Origin: Burkholderia sp. Bp8992
GTDB lineage: Bacteria; Pseudomonadota; Gammaproteobacteria; Burkholderiales; Burkholderiaceae
Reading direction: 5' to 3'
Assembly: GCF_003853705.1 (NCBI RefSeq)
Contig: NZ_QTQI01000005.1
Location: 356,661 to 420,660 of the forward strand
Length of the DNA: 64,000 nucleotides
Below are positions 15,105 through 24,287 of the stretch, piece after piece. The translations under genes were made by a program, and so were the position numbers. The notes beneath the pieces were generated by a model that worked only from the letters and a program-made list of their open reading frames with translations, did no database searches and was not told where the DNA came from. How positions within the stretch are numbered: position 1 is the first letter of the stretch; the number at the start of each line of letters is the position of its first letter.

Positions 15105-17162
15105 CTATGAGTGCTTGCCGTTATCTTGCAGGACGTCCCGCGCAGCGCGAACGACCGCATCTACCGTGATGTCGAATTTTTTGTAGACGTCCTTGATTTT
15201 TCCCGATTCGCCGAAGCCGCGCATGCCGACAAATCGACCTTTCGGCCCGATGTATCGCTCCCATCCCAGTTCGACCGCGGCCTCGACCGCGACTCTCGCA
15301 GGAGATGCGCCCAGCACGGCCTCCTGATAATCGCGTGGCTGCTCCTCGAAGAGCAGGCGGCACGGCATCGATACGACGGTCGTCGGCACACCTTCGTTTT
15401 GCAGGATGTGGCGAGCCTGGACAGCGAGGTGAACCTCCGAGCCTGTCGCGAGCAGAGTGAGTCGGCGCGGTCCGCCATCGGCCTCCCGCAAGATGTAGGC
15501 GCCACGCGCAGACTTGTTTTCGTTGCCGGGTTCGTTGCGCACGAGCGGCACCGGCTGTCGCGACAATGCGAGGAGCGCAGCCCTGCGGGGCTGCTCGAGA
15601 ATCAATTCCCAGCACTCTGCCGTTTCGATTGGATCGGCCGGCCGATAGACGGCCAGCTGCGGAATAGCCCGAAGTGCCGCGAGATGTTCAACGGGCTGAT
15701 GAGTCGGGCCGTCTTCTCCGAGGCCGATCGAATCGTGCGTCATCACAAAGACGGATCGCACGCGCATCATCGCGCTTAACCGGATCGCCGGGCGGCAGTA
15801 GTCCGAAAAACAAAGGAAGGTGCCGCCGTACGGAATCAGGCCTCCATGAAGTGCAATGCCGTTCATTGCCGCTGCCATGCCATGCTCGCGGACGCCATAA
15901 TGGAGATACGAACCGTTGAACCGGCCAGGCTCGATCGCGATTTGATTCTTCGTCTTCGTATTGTTGGACACCGTAAGATCCGCCGAGCCGCCGAGCAATT
16001 CCGGAATCGCGTCAAAGAGACGATCAAGCACTTCACCGCTGGCCTTGCGGGTAGCCATTTCACTGCCACTGGCAAGAAAGGCCTGCCGCGCCGCGGCAAT
16101 GGCCTGCTTCCAGTCATCCGGAAGCTTTCCCGCATTGCGCCGCTCGAATTCGGTACGCAGTGCCTGCGGCGCCCGGCGGACCCGCTCATCCCAGGCGAGT
16201 CGCGTCTCGCGGCCGCGCGCCCCGATCTCCCGCCATGCATTCAGCAGGTCATCCGGAATTTCAAACGCCGGTGAATGCCAGTCGAGGATCTGTCGTGCGC
16301 CGGCGATTTCATCCTCGCCCGGCGCATCGCTATGTGCTTTCTCGGTCCCGGCCTTCGTCGGAAAGCCGAACCCGATGATCGTCCTGCATGCGATCAAGGT
16401 CGGTCTGTCATCCGTTGTCCGCGCGGTCTCGATAGCGCGCCGTATCGCGTCGGTGTCGTGACCGTCGATCTCCAGGACTCGCCATCCAGCCGAGTGAAAG
16501 CGCTCGATCTCGTTGTCCGAGACTGCGAGCCTGGTGGCACCGTCGATAGAAATCGAATTGTTGTCCCAAAATGCAATCAGTCTGCCCAACCGGAGGTGGC
16601 CGGCCAAGGAAATGGCCTCGTGGCTGATGCCCTCCATCAGGCAACCGTCACCGAGAAATACGTACGTGTAGTGATCGACGAGATCGTCACCGAAGTGCGC
16701 ATTCATGATGCGCTCGGCCAACGCCATTCCGACGGATTCCGCGATGCCTTGGCCGAGGGGGCCGGTCGTCAGTTCGATTCCATCGGCGTGCGAGTACTCC
16801 GGATGACCTGGCGTCTTGCTGCCGACTTGCCGGAATCGCTTGAGCTCGTCCAGGGTCATGTCGGAATAGCCCGTCAGATAGAGGAGGCTATAGAGCAGCA
16901 TCGACGCGTGTCCGTTGGAAAGTATCAGCCGGTCTCGATCGATCCAGTGGGGGGCCGATGCATCGAATTGCATGAACTCCTTAAACAGCACCGTCGCGAC
17001 GTCAGCCAACCCCATTGGCGCACCCGGATGGCCACTGTTGGCTTTCTGCACTGCGTCCATTGTAAGGAAGCGGATACAGTTCGCCAGCGCGCGAAGATGG
17101 GGATCTCGTGGAGGCGGCACGGCTTTTGTGGCCGCCCGGGAATTTGCGGTGGGATCACTCAT
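15105..17162 (-). CDS. tkt: Transketolase
   Basis: A 685-residue thiamine diphosphate enzyme transferring two-carbon ketol units between sugar phosphates. Key features: SGHPGAPMGLAD near 42-53, KTPGHPEYSHADGIELTTGP, the ThDP motif GDGCLMEGISHEAISLAGHL, SADLTVSNN, and HYGVREHGMAAAMNGI with the catalytic Glu. The start follows AGGAGAACCG and overlaps (ATGA) the stop of a short upstream frame. Its codon use and GC are slightly lower than in neighbouring genes, and no other pentose-phosphate or Calvin genes are adjacent. It is likely a second transketolase, besides a housekeeping copy elsewhere. Confidence 0.92.
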   Translation of the reverse strand: MSDPTANSRAATKAVPPPRDPHLRALANCIRFLTMDAVQKANSGHPGAPMGLADVATVLFKEFMQFDASAPHWIDRDRLILSNGHASMLLYSLLYLTGYSDMTLDELKRFRQVGSKTPGHPEYSHADGIELTTGPLGQGIAESVGMALAERIMNAHFGDDLVDHYTYVFLGDGCLMEGISHEAISLAGHLRLGRLIAFWDNNSISIDGATRLAVSDNEIERFHSAGWRVLEIDGHDTDAIRRAIETARTTDDRPTLIACRTIIGFGFPTKAGTEKAHSDAPGEDEIAGARQILDWHSPAFEIPDDLLNAWREIGARGRETRLAWDERVRRAPQALRTEFERRNAGKLPDDWKQAIAAARQAFLASGSEMATRKASGEVLDRLFDAIPELLGGSADLTVSNNTKTKNQIAIEPGRFNGSYLHYGVREHGMAAAMNGIALHGGLIPYGGTFLCFSDYCRPAIRLSAMMRVRSVFVMTHDSIGLGEDGPTHQPVEHLAALRAIPQLAVYRPADPIETAECWELILEQPRRAALLALSRQPVPLVRNEPGNENKSARGAYILREADGGPRRLTLLATGSEVHLAVQARHILQNEGVPTTVVSMPCRLLFEEQPRDYQEAVLGASPARVAVEAAVELGWERYIGPKGRFVGMRGFGESGKIKDVYKKFDITVDAVVRAARDVLQDNGKHS

Positions 17163-17416
17163 CGGTTCTCCTGTTTTGGCCTGGAAAGATCAGGCCACCG
17201 CGCAATATCCATACCTTCTCCGGCGCGACCGGCACGTCCGGTGACGTCGGGTGACAACCCCGACCGTCGATCGAAAACGACGACGCGACCGCAGTCGACG
17301 ACATCCGCAGCGATAACGGCAAGCCGCTGCGCGGTAACGTTCGCGCTCGATTGCAGTAACCGGTGCATGCTCACGATCGCCCTGAATTCAAATAGTCGGC
17401 ACACGGCTGGCATCAC
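17159..17416 (-). CDS. Doubtful short ORF overlapping the tkt start
   Basis: Frame of 85 codons (or 69 from an internal ATG) whose TGA overlaps the transketolase ATG as ATGA, an arrangement typical of coupled genes. The translation (ending WPDLSRPKQENR) resembles nothing known to me and has no clear domain or strong ribosome-binding site. It may be a remnant of a gene once upstream of tkt, or chance. Confidence 0.2.
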   Translation of the reverse strand: MMPAVCRLFEFRAIVSMHRLLQSSANVTAQRLAVIAADVVDCGRVVVFDRRSGLSPDVTGRAGRAGEGMDIARWPDLSRPKQENR

Positions 17417-18185
17417 GATGCCTGAAGCCGGTAATGATCAAAAAACGGTTTTGTAATAGGCGACCGGAAAATAACAAAGCAGTCCAAAGCGTATCCAGCT
17501 TGGCATTTGCATGCATCAGGAGAGATGTCCGGTCGCCAGTCAAACCACACGATTTCTACGACAGGCCCGACATGACGTGCCGCGATGAAGGAGAGGGCGG
17601 CACCACCGCGCGTGTCTGCGAGCGCACACTGGCGCGCAGTGAACATATCGAAAGGCGTCGCCCGATCAATTACATGGACTTGCACGACAACGGGCAGTGC
17701 AAACGAGTGACGTTCGGCTGCGGCCATCGGGACGACTATGACAAGCTGCGAAAACTGGTGTTCGCCTCGGAAGAAGGTTACGACAAGGCGAGTCACGACA
17801 AGGCGATCGAGCGCGGACACGACAACGAGGGTTTTTTCGTCGGCAACCGGGCGGCCGTCTACGGGGGGCGACGCCGAAGCGGTGCCGATCAGTGACGAGG
17901 ACGTGATCCCGAAGCCGGGCGGGCACACCCCATGACGTGCCGGAGGCGGTTGCATTGTCGGGCAACGTGTCGCATCCGACCGACAGCCGCCCAAGTGTTC
18001 TGTCACGCAACCGCCGGCATCGTGTTGCGCGACCCGTCCGCGCATGGCGGCCGCGGTCGCCGGAACTTGATCGGGAAAAGCACCAGAAGTTCGTGAATTT
18101 TTTTCCGGCTATAGTGGAACCACTGACGGCCGGCGCGGCGTTTTTTGCCGATACCGTTCAGGTAATGACTGTAGACGGGGGCTGT
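17163..18185. other. About 1 kb without a convincing gene
   Basis: Apart from the doubtful short frame ending at 17159, no reading frame gives a recognisable protein. Competing frames of 100-200 codons overlap on both strands (for example 17434-17895 plus and 17413-18045 minus) without family likeness. The stretch is probably decayed coding sequence plus the promoter of tkt (minus) and of the small membrane protein gene at 18186 (plus). Confidence 0.5.
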
Positions 18186-18398
18186 ATGAAGGACAAAATC
18201 GACAAGACTGCCGGACCGATCTGGGGTGTGGCTGCGGGATTGCTTCTTGCCGGCGCCGGATTGAGTTTCGGCATTTTCCCGGCGGCGCTGCGCAACTCGG
18301 GAAGCGCAAACGACTTCATGGCGTCAGGCGCCGCGATGCTGGGCATCTTCCTCGTCGTCTATTCGACGCACGAACTGCGAAGAAAGCGCTCGCGCTGA
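18186..18398 (+). CDS. Small membrane protein of unknown function
   Basis: A 70-residue product, unrecognised, with two hydrophobic helices: GPIWGVAAGLLLAGAGLSFG (about 10-29) and FMASGAAMLGIFLVVYS (about 44-60), ending in a basic tail RRKRSR that should lie in the cytoplasm. Start chosen at ATG 18186 after GGGGG; ATG 18165 in the same frame is possible. It is convergent with the Nudix gene, with a hairpin at 18430-18452 between them. Confidence 0.55.
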   Translation: MKDKIDKTAGPIWGVAAGLLLAGAGLSFGIFPAALRNSGSANDFMASGAAMLGIFLVVYSTHELRRKRSR

Positions 18399-18429
18399 GC
18401 GTTCGCGCACCGCTGATCGCGGCAATCGA

Positions 18430-18452
18430 CTCGAGCCGGGCGACGGCTCGAG
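18430..18452. terminator. Hairpin between convergent genes
   Basis: CTCGAGCCG and CGGCTCGAG pair perfectly around a 5-nt loop, placed between the stops at 18398 (plus) and 18458 (minus). A shared terminator is likely. Confidence 0.6.
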
Positions 18453-18457
18453 GCGCG

Positions 18458-18883
18458 CTACGCCTTGCGGATTTCGTGGTTGTAGACGAGTTCGACGATT
18501 CGCTTCGTCGGAATGCTCGCGCGCAAACGGTCGACCCCGTCGATCGGAAACCACTTGCATTTCTCGATCTCGTTGCTCGCTTGCGGCGTCTGGCCAGGGC
18601 CGACTTCCGCGAAGAACACGTGATGGATCTTGGCGAGCCCGGTGAACTGCATCGAGTACGTCAGGTCCTGGACGATCATGCCGGTTTCCTCGAGCAACTC
18701 ACGATGCGCGGCTTCGAGCGGCGTTTCCCCGCGCTTGATCGTGCCGCCGGGAAGGGCCCAGCGCGACGCCGCGCGCGCGACGAGCAACACCTGTTCATCG
18801 CGATAGCAGACGACGGTCGCGCGTTCCTTGACCGGGACGGCGCTCGCTTCGGGGGTGTTGCTGGGGGCGGGAGCTTGGGGCAT
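18458..18883 (-). CDS. Nudix hydrolase
   Basis: A 141-residue hydrolase of nucleoside-diphosphate-linked compounds. The Nudix box matches Gx5Ex7REUxEExGU exactly: Gly47, Glu53, then RELLEETGM (61-69), which binds the catalytic metal. The rest of the fold (VVCYRDEQVLLVARA before, IEKCKWFPIDGVDRLRA after) is complete. The first 18 residues are a Pro/Ala-rich tail. The substrate is unknown. It lies 120 bp downstream (minus strand) of the purine permease gene and might share its transcript. Confidence 0.87.
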   Translation of the reverse strand: MPQAPAPSNTPEASAVPVKERATVVCYRDEQVLLVARAASRWALPGGTIKRGETPLEAAHRELLEETGMIVQDLTYSMQFTGLAKIHHVFFAEVGPGQTPQASNEIEKCKWFPIDGVDRLRASIPTKRIVELVYNHEIRKA

Positions 18884-19003
18884 GTCGTGATTCTAACCAG
18901 CACGAATCGATCGGCCAAGGCGGCCTGACCGGGTTTGACTTTTGACCGCTCCCGGCCGGACCGCCCTGGCGATGTCGAGGGCCAGCCCGCGCCGCTCGCC
19001 CGG

Positions 19004-20392
19004 TTACTTCCGTTCCGGCAGGAACCAGTTCATCACGAGCGCGCAGATACCGCCCGTGGCCACGCCCGATTCCAGCACGTTCTTCAGCGCGTGCGGCAGG
19101 CTGTTGAGAATGTCCGGCACTTGCGACACGCCGAGGCCGAGCGCCAGCGACACCGCGATGATCAGCAGTGCTCGGCGGTCGAGCTGGACGCCCGCGAGGA
19201 TGTTGATGCCCGATGCGGCCACCGCACCGAACATCACCATCGCCGCACCGCCGAGCACGGGCTCCGGCACGGCCTGCAGCACGCCGGCGACGACCGGAAA
19301 CAGGCCGAGCACCACGAGCATCCCCGCGATCCAGATGCCGACGTGGCGGCTCGCGACGCCGGTGATCTGGATCACGCCGTTGTTCTGCGCGAACACCGAG
19401 CTCGGGAACGTGTTGAACACGCCGGCCAGCAGCGAGTTCGCGCCGTTGACGAGGACGCCGCCCTTGATGCGTTGCATCCATACCGGCCCTTCGACCGGCT
19501 CGTTCGAGATCTTGCTGGTGGCCGTCACATCGCCGATCGCTTCGAGCGACGTGACGAGGTAGATGATCAGCATCGGCACGAACAGCGACCACGAGAAGCC
19601 GATGCCGAAGTGCAGCGGCGTCGGCACCTGGAACAGCGCGGCCTGGTGCATGCCGGTGAAGTCGAGGCGGCCGAGGAACGCGGCCGCGAGGTAGCCGATC
19701 ACGAGCGCGATGACGAGCGCGGTACTGCGCACCCAGACGACCGGCACGCGGTTCAGCAGGATGATCGTGCCGAGCACGAGCCCCGACAGCGTCAGGTTCT
19801 CCGCGCTCGCGAACGTGCCCTTGGCCATCGCGCCGTAGCCGCCGCCCATGCTGATGAGGCCGACCTTGATCAGCGTGAGGCCGATCAGCAGCACGACGAT
19901 GCCGGTGACGAGCGGCGTGATCAGGCGTTTCACGAACGGCAGGATGCGCGACACGCCCATCTCGACGAACGACCCGGCGATCACGACGCCGAAGATCGCG
20001 GCCATCACGGTCTCGACCGGCGTGCCTTGCTTGACCATCAGGCTGCCGCCGGCGATCAGCGGGCCGACGAAGTTGAAGCTGGTGCCCTGGACGATCAGCA
20101 GGCCGGCGCCCAGCGGGCCGAAGCGCTTGCACTGGACGAAGGTGGCGATGCCGGAGATCACCAGCGACATCGACACGATCAGGGTCGTATCGCGGCTGGA
20201 CACGCCGAGCGCCTGGCAGATCAGCAGGCCGGGCGTGACGATCGGCACGATGATCGCCAGCAGGTGCTGCAGCGCGGCGACGAAGGCGACCATCGGCGCC
20301 GGCCGGTCGTTCGGGCCATAGACGAGGTCGCGGGCCGATTCTGCGGCGTCGGCGCCGTGGGCGGCGGGTTGGGCGGAGGTGGCGGGTTGCAT
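19004..20392 (-). CDS. NCS2-family xanthine/uracil permease
   Basis: A 462-residue inner-membrane proton symporter for nucleobases. The NAT signature QNNGVIQITGVASR agrees with the xanthine-transporting XanP/XanQ branch rather than the uracil branch, and the substrate-helix region SLEAIGDVTATSKIS is present. About 12-14 transmembrane segments are visible. Start chosen at ATG 20392; a TTG at 20410 in frame is possible. No purine-catabolic genes are adjacent. Purine (xanthine/urate) uptake is the most likely role. Confidence 0.87.
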   Translation of the reverse strand: MQPATSAQPAAHGADAAESARDLVYGPNDRPAPMVAFVAALQHLLAIIVPIVTPGLLICQALGVSSRDTTLIVSMSLVISGIATFVQCKRFGPLGAGLLIVQGTSFNFVGPLIAGGSLMVKQGTPVETVMAAIFGVVIAGSFVEMGVSRILPFVKRLITPLVTGIVVLLIGLTLIKVGLISMGGGYGAMAKGTFASAENLTLSGLVLGTIILLNRVPVVWVRSTALVIALVIGYLAAAFLGRLDFTGMHQAALFQVPTPLHFGIGFSWSLFVPMLIIYLVTSLEAIGDVTATSKISNEPVEGPVWMQRIKGGVLVNGANSLLAGVFNTFPSSVFAQNNGVIQITGVASRHVGIWIAGMLVVLGLFPVVAGVLQAVPEPVLGGAAMVMFGAVAASGINILAGVQLDRRALLIIAVSLALGLGVSQVPDILNSLPHALKNVLESGVATGGICALVMNWFLPERK

Positions 20393-20508
20393 GGCGAGCG
20401 GGCCGGACAAGGTGGAAAGTGCGGCATTTTAGCCGAAGGGCCCGCCGGCGCCGGCGCAATAGCGGGGATTCGGCCGGTCGAGGAAGGGGGCGGATCGAAG
20501 CGCGGCGG

Positions 20509-21453
20509 TCAGCGGGTTGGCGGCGTGGCGATCGCGCTGGGCGTCGCGGTTGCGTCGAACCCGGGCAGCTCGGGAATCCGCTGCGCCATGAATTGCAGGA
20601 ATGTGCGGGTCCTGAGCGGCAGATGGCGGCGCGACGCGTAGACGAGATGCAGCGCGTGCGGCGGCACCATGTCCCACTTCGGCAGCAGCCGGACGAGCTG
20701 CCCGCCATCGATCAGGTCCTGGACGAGCCATGCCGGCGCGCTGCCGACCGCATGCCCGGCCAGGAAGCATTCCCGCAGTGCCATCGAACTGTTGACGCGA
20801 TACCGGCCGTGTACCGGAACGGCGACAGTCTCCTCGCCGCGGGCAAACTGCAGTTCGCTCCCGATGTCCGCGCGGGCGTACCCGACGTATTCGTGCTTTG
20901 CCAGGTCTTCCGGGCGGCGGATCCGCGATGCCTGCGCGACGTACGCGGGCGTGGCCACCAGCAGGCGCGGCGACGACGCGACATGGCGTGCGACGGCATC
21001 CGGCGGCAGCACGTGGCCGAGGCGAATCGCGACGTCGACGCCTTCCTCGACCAGGTCGATCACGCGATCGGTCAGGTGCAGTTCGACGTCGATTTCCGGC
21101 CACGCGGCGAGGAATTCGAGCACGAGCGCATTCAACCTCAGCTCGCCGAGCCCGAGCGGCGCATTGACGACCAGCTTGCCGACCGGCCGCAGCGTTTGCC
21201 CGCGCACCTCGGCCACCGCGCTGTCGTATTCGTCGAGCACGCGCTTGCAGCGGTCGTAGAACCGGCGGCCTTCGTCGGTCGGCGCGAGGCTCGTCGTCGA
21301 GCGTTCGAGCAGGCGCACGCCGAGTTCCCGTTCGAACGCGGCGACGATCTTGCTGATCGTCGGCTGGCCGGTGCCTTCCTCGCGCGCGACCGCTGAAAAA
21401 TTACCCAATTCGATTGCGCGGACGAACACACGCATGGAGCGCAACGCATCCAT
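20509..21453 (-). CDS. LysR-family regulator
   Basis: A 314-residue LysR regulator: helix-turn-helix at about residues 1-60 (FSAVAREEGTGQPTISKIVA) and a periplasmic-binding-like effector domain. Divergent from the SDR gene at 21557, with a 103-bp gap containing GTTCGCGAAC (21522-21531), so it probably controls that gene. The effector is unknown. Confidence 0.87.
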   Translation of the reverse strand: MDALRSMRVFVRAIELGNFSAVAREEGTGQPTISKIVAAFERELGVRLLERSTTSLAPTDEGRRFYDRCKRVLDEYDSAVAEVRGQTLRPVGKLVVNAPLGLGELRLNALVLEFLAAWPEIDVELHLTDRVIDLVEEGVDVAIRLGHVLPPDAVARHVASSPRLLVATPAYVAQASRIRRPEDLAKHEYVGYARADIGSELQFARGEETVAVPVHGRYRVNSSMALRECFLAGHAVGSAPAWLVQDLIDGGQLVRLLPKWDMVPPHALHLVYASRRHLPLRTRTFLQFMAQRIPELPGFDATATPSAIATPPTR

Positions 21454-21556
21454 CTCATTCCTTCAGGGCATGAATCCTATGCAAGTCTCCCACGTTCCGG
21501 TGCAATCGAGAATGACCTATCGTTCGCGAACCTTCAATCCCTGATGAGGAGTCGAC

Positions 21557-22294
21557 ATGAACGAGGCAACGCAATTTACGGCACTGGACGGCGCGCACGT
21601 CGTGATCGTCGGCGGGAGCTCCGGAATCGGGCTCGCGGCCGCGAGCGCCGCGAAGGCGCGGGGCGGCAGCGTCACGCTGGTCGGCCGGACGCGCGCGAAG
21701 CTCGACGCCGCCGCGCAAGCGATCGGCGGCGCGGGCGTCGCGGTGGCCGACATCGCGGACCGGCACGCGGTGCAGGCCGTATTCGACACGATGACACGCG
21801 TCGACCACCTGGTCGTCACGGCCGGTCGGTTCATCGCCGGCAAGCTGAACGAGACCGATCCCGATCATCTGCTCGCCGCACTGCAGGAACGTATCGCCGG
21901 GCCGGTCTATGCGATCCGCGCCGCGTTGCCGCTGATGCCCGCGAACGGCTCGATCGTGCTGACCGGCGGGCAACTGTCCGATCGTCCTGCCGCGCACGGC
22001 ACGTCGGTCATTGCCGCCGCCGTGCGCGGCGTCGAGGCGCTGGCGCAGTCGCTCGCGCTGGAGCTGAAGCCGATTCGCGTCAACGTCGTTGCGCCCGGTT
22101 TCGTCGAGACGCCGCTCTACGACGCGTTCGGCCCGGAAGCGCGCGATCCGATCCTCGCGGGCGCCGCGTCGGCATTGCCGGGCGGGCGCGTCGGCCGCGC
22201 GGACGAAGTCGGCGAGGCGATCGCGTTCCTGCTGGGCAACGGCTTCATGAACGGTGAAATCCTGCACATCGACGGCGGCGGCCGGCTGGTTTGA
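21557..22294 (+). CDS. SDR-family protein lacking the catalytic Tyr/Lys
   Basis: A 245-residue Rossmann protein: GGSSGIG (19-25) binds the dinucleotide, and the C-terminal NVVAPGFVETPLY and NGEILHIDGGG are typical of classical short-chain dehydrogenases. However, the YxxxK active site, expected just before VEALAQSLALEL, reads Ile152-x3-Val156; the NNAG motif reads VTAG (87-90); and no Ser occupies the expected position. It probably binds NAD(P)(H) but may not catalyse a normal carbonyl/alcohol reaction. The start at 21557 follows GATGAGGAG. Divergent from a LysR gene. Confidence 0.82.
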   Translation: MNEATQFTALDGAHVVIVGGSSGIGLAAASAAKARGGSVTLVGRTRAKLDAAAQAIGGAGVAVADIADRHAVQAVFDTMTRVDHLVVTAGRFIAGKLNETDPDHLLAALQERIAGPVYAIRAALPLMPANGSIVLTGGQLSDRPAAHGTSVIAAAVRGVEALAQSLALELKPIRVNVVAPGFVETPLYDAFGPEARDPILAGAASALPGGRVGRADEVGEAIAFLLGNGFMNGEILHIDGGGRLV

Positions 22295-22299
22295 GTGCG

Positions 22300-23283
22300 T
22301 CAGCCGGCCTTGCGTGTGCCGCTGCCGGTGCCGCGCGCCGTTGCGCGCGGCGGCCGGATATCCGGATACGCACGCTGGCAGACGTCGATGACCGCATCGC
22401 GCAGGCGACGATGCGCGGGGTCGCCGTGCATGCGCGGGTGCCACAGCGCGGAGACGAGGATCGCGGGCAGGCGAACCGGAAGGTCGAAGCTGCGCAGCCC
22501 GAGGGCTTCCGCAAGCCCGGGTGAGAATGCGTTGCCGAGGCTCGAGCGCGGCACGAGCGCGATCAGGTCGGTGCCGGCCGCGACGCGCATCGCGTCGGGG
22601 TAGCCGGGGACCACGACGTGCACGGGCTGGCCCGAGCCGGGTCGATCGGTGGAATCGTCGGTCGGCCCGCTGAAATCGCCGAGCTGGGCCGAGATGACGT
22701 GACGGCAAGCCGCATAGCGCGCCGGCGTGATTCTGGCCGACGCGAACAGCGGATGCCCGGCGCGGGCGACTGCGACGTGCCAGTCGTGAAAGAGCATGCG
22801 CGTGTGCAGCTCGGGCGCATCGTCGCCGCGCTTGCCGATTTCGAGGTCGACCGTGCCGTCGCGCAGCGCTTGCGGATTGCGGTCGGGCTTCGATACGAAG
22901 CGGATGCGCACGTGCGGCGCGACTTCGCCGAGCGCGGCGACCACCGGGCCGGACAGCATTTCCATGAACGACGCGGCTGCACGAATGGTGAACGTCGACA
23001 CGAGCGTCGCCATGTCGACGTCGGCCGTGGCTGGGCGCAGCACCGCGCGCGCGTCGCTCGCGATCGCATGCACGCGATCGCGCAGCGCGGCGGCGTGCGG
23101 CGTCGGCACGAGCGTGCGCCCGGCGCGTACGAGCAGCTGATCGCCGGTGGCGTTGCGCAGCCGCGTGAGCGTGCGGCTCATCGCGGACGTGCTCAGTCCG
23201 AGCCGGCGCGCGGCGCCGGTCACGCTGCTTTCCGACAGCAACGCATCGAGTGCCGTAACGAGGTTCAGGTCGATGTCTTCCAT
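22300..23283 (-). CDS. LysR-family regulator
   Basis: A 327-residue regulator starting MEDIDLNLVTALDALLSESS, with helix-turn-helix VTGAARRLGLSTSAMSRTLT (about 21-40) as in the NodD/TrpI-like group, and a normal effector domain. ATG 23283 is the first plausible start; the frame is open upstream but reads as antisense of the divergent SDR gene. It ends 5 bp from the preceding SDR gene (convergent). It most likely controls the divergent SDR at 23416 through the inverted repeat at 23324-23342. Confidence 0.87.
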   Translation of the reverse strand: MEDIDLNLVTALDALLSESSVTGAARRLGLSTSAMSRTLTRLRNATGDQLLVRAGRTLVPTPHAAALRDRVHAIASDARAVLRPATADVDMATLVSTFTIRAAASFMEMLSGPVVAALGEVAPHVRIRFVSKPDRNPQALRDGTVDLEIGKRGDDAPELHTRMLFHDWHVAVARAGHPLFASARITPARYAACRHVISAQLGDFSGPTDDSTDRPGSGQPVHVVVPGYPDAMRVAAGTDLIALVPRSSLGNAFSPGLAEALGLRSFDLPVRLPAILVSALWHPRMHGDPAHRRLRDAVIDVCQRAYPDIRPPRATARGTGSGTRKAG

Positions 23284-23323
23284 GCGGACAGGATACGCTT
23301 TTGCGCGACTGACATGGCGTTGA

Positions 23324-23342
23324 ATGCAACTATGGATTGCAT
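23324..23342. promoter_or_regulatory. Candidate LysR operator
   Basis: ATGCAA and TTGCAT are perfect inverted halves separated by 7 nt, in the 132-bp gap between the divergent LysR (start 23283) and SDR (start 23416) genes. Size and symmetry suit a LysR-type recognition site. Confidence 0.5.
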
Positions 23343-23415
23343 CCGATGCGTCTGGCGCCTGTCGTGGTGCCGGCCTATAGTGGGCGCAAGACGAAACACG
23401 GCAAAGGCGAAATCC

Positions 23416-24135
23416 ATGCAACCGACTGAATCGAATCGACGAAGCGTTCCCGCGATTCTCCTCGTCGCGGCCTCGCGCGGCCTTGGGCTGGCGATGGCGG
23501 AGGCATTCCTGGGCAAGGGCTGGCGCGTGACGGGAACCGTGCGCGAAGGATCGGGACGCACGAAGCTGCACGACCTCGCGCACCGGTACGACGGCCGGCT
23601 CGACATCGAGACGCTCGACATCTGCGAACCTGCGCAACTGGACGCACTGCGCGCGCGCCTGTCGGGCCGGCGCTTCGACATGCTGTTCGTGAATGCGGGG
23701 ACGACCAACGATCCGAATGAAACGATCGGCGAAGTGACGACCGACGAATTCGTGCGCGTGATGATCACGAATGCGCTGGCGCCGATGCGCGTGATCGAGA
23801 CGCTGCAGGATCTCGTGACCGACGACGGGCTGATCGGCGCCATGTCGTCGGGGCAGGGCAGCGTCGCGAACAACGTCAGCGGCATGCGCGAGGTGTATCG
23901 CGGCAGCAAGGCGGCGCTGAACCAGTTCATGCGCAGCTTTGCGGCGCGCCAGGCCGCTACGCGGCGCGCGATGGCGCTGATGGCGCCCGGCTGGGTTCGC
24001 ACCGAGCTCGGCGGGCCCGATGCGCGCCTGGCCATCGACGAGAGCGTGCCGAGCCTCGTCGACGTGCTGCTCGCGAAGCGCGCGCGGCCGGGGCTCGAAT
24101 ATCTCGACTACCTGGGGCGGACGGTGCCGTGGTAG
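23416..24135 (+). CDS. Short-chain dehydrogenase/reductase
   Basis: A 239-residue SDR. The nucleotide site is slightly atypical (AASRGLGLAMA, 18-28), VNAG (92-95) matches NNAG, and the active site is complete: Ser144/145 and Tyr161-x3-Lys165 in YRGSKAALN. The C-terminal region (APGWVRTELGG) is normal. The likely reaction is NAD(P)-dependent oxidoreduction of a small carbonyl compound; the substrate is unknown. Divergent from its presumed LysR regulator. Confidence 0.85.
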   Translation: MQPTESNRRSVPAILLVAASRGLGLAMAEAFLGKGWRVTGTVREGSGRTKLHDLAHRYDGRLDIETLDICEPAQLDALRARLSGRRFDMLFVNAGTTNDPNETIGEVTTDEFVRVMITNALAPMRVIETLQDLVTDDGLIGAMSSGQGSVANNVSGMREVYRGSKAALNQFMRSFAARQAATRRAMALMAPGWVRTELGGPDARLAIDESVPSLVDVLLAKRARPGLEYLDYLGRTVPW

Positions 24136-24287
24136 TCGTCGCGGCACTGCGAACGCCGTGCCGTTTCACTACAATGCGACGACGAGTCTGCGATACGGTG
24201 GCGCCCGTCGCGTTTGAATCCATCCGGTTCACGGCGGATGGCGTGCGTCTCCGTCGTGACGGTTTTTTGTCGAACCCGGAGCGCAAC

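Noticed and set aside
17434-17895. 153-codon plus-strand frame
   Set aside because: No recognisable domain, no ribosome-binding site, and an equally long frame lies on the other strand; treated as part of the gene-free region.
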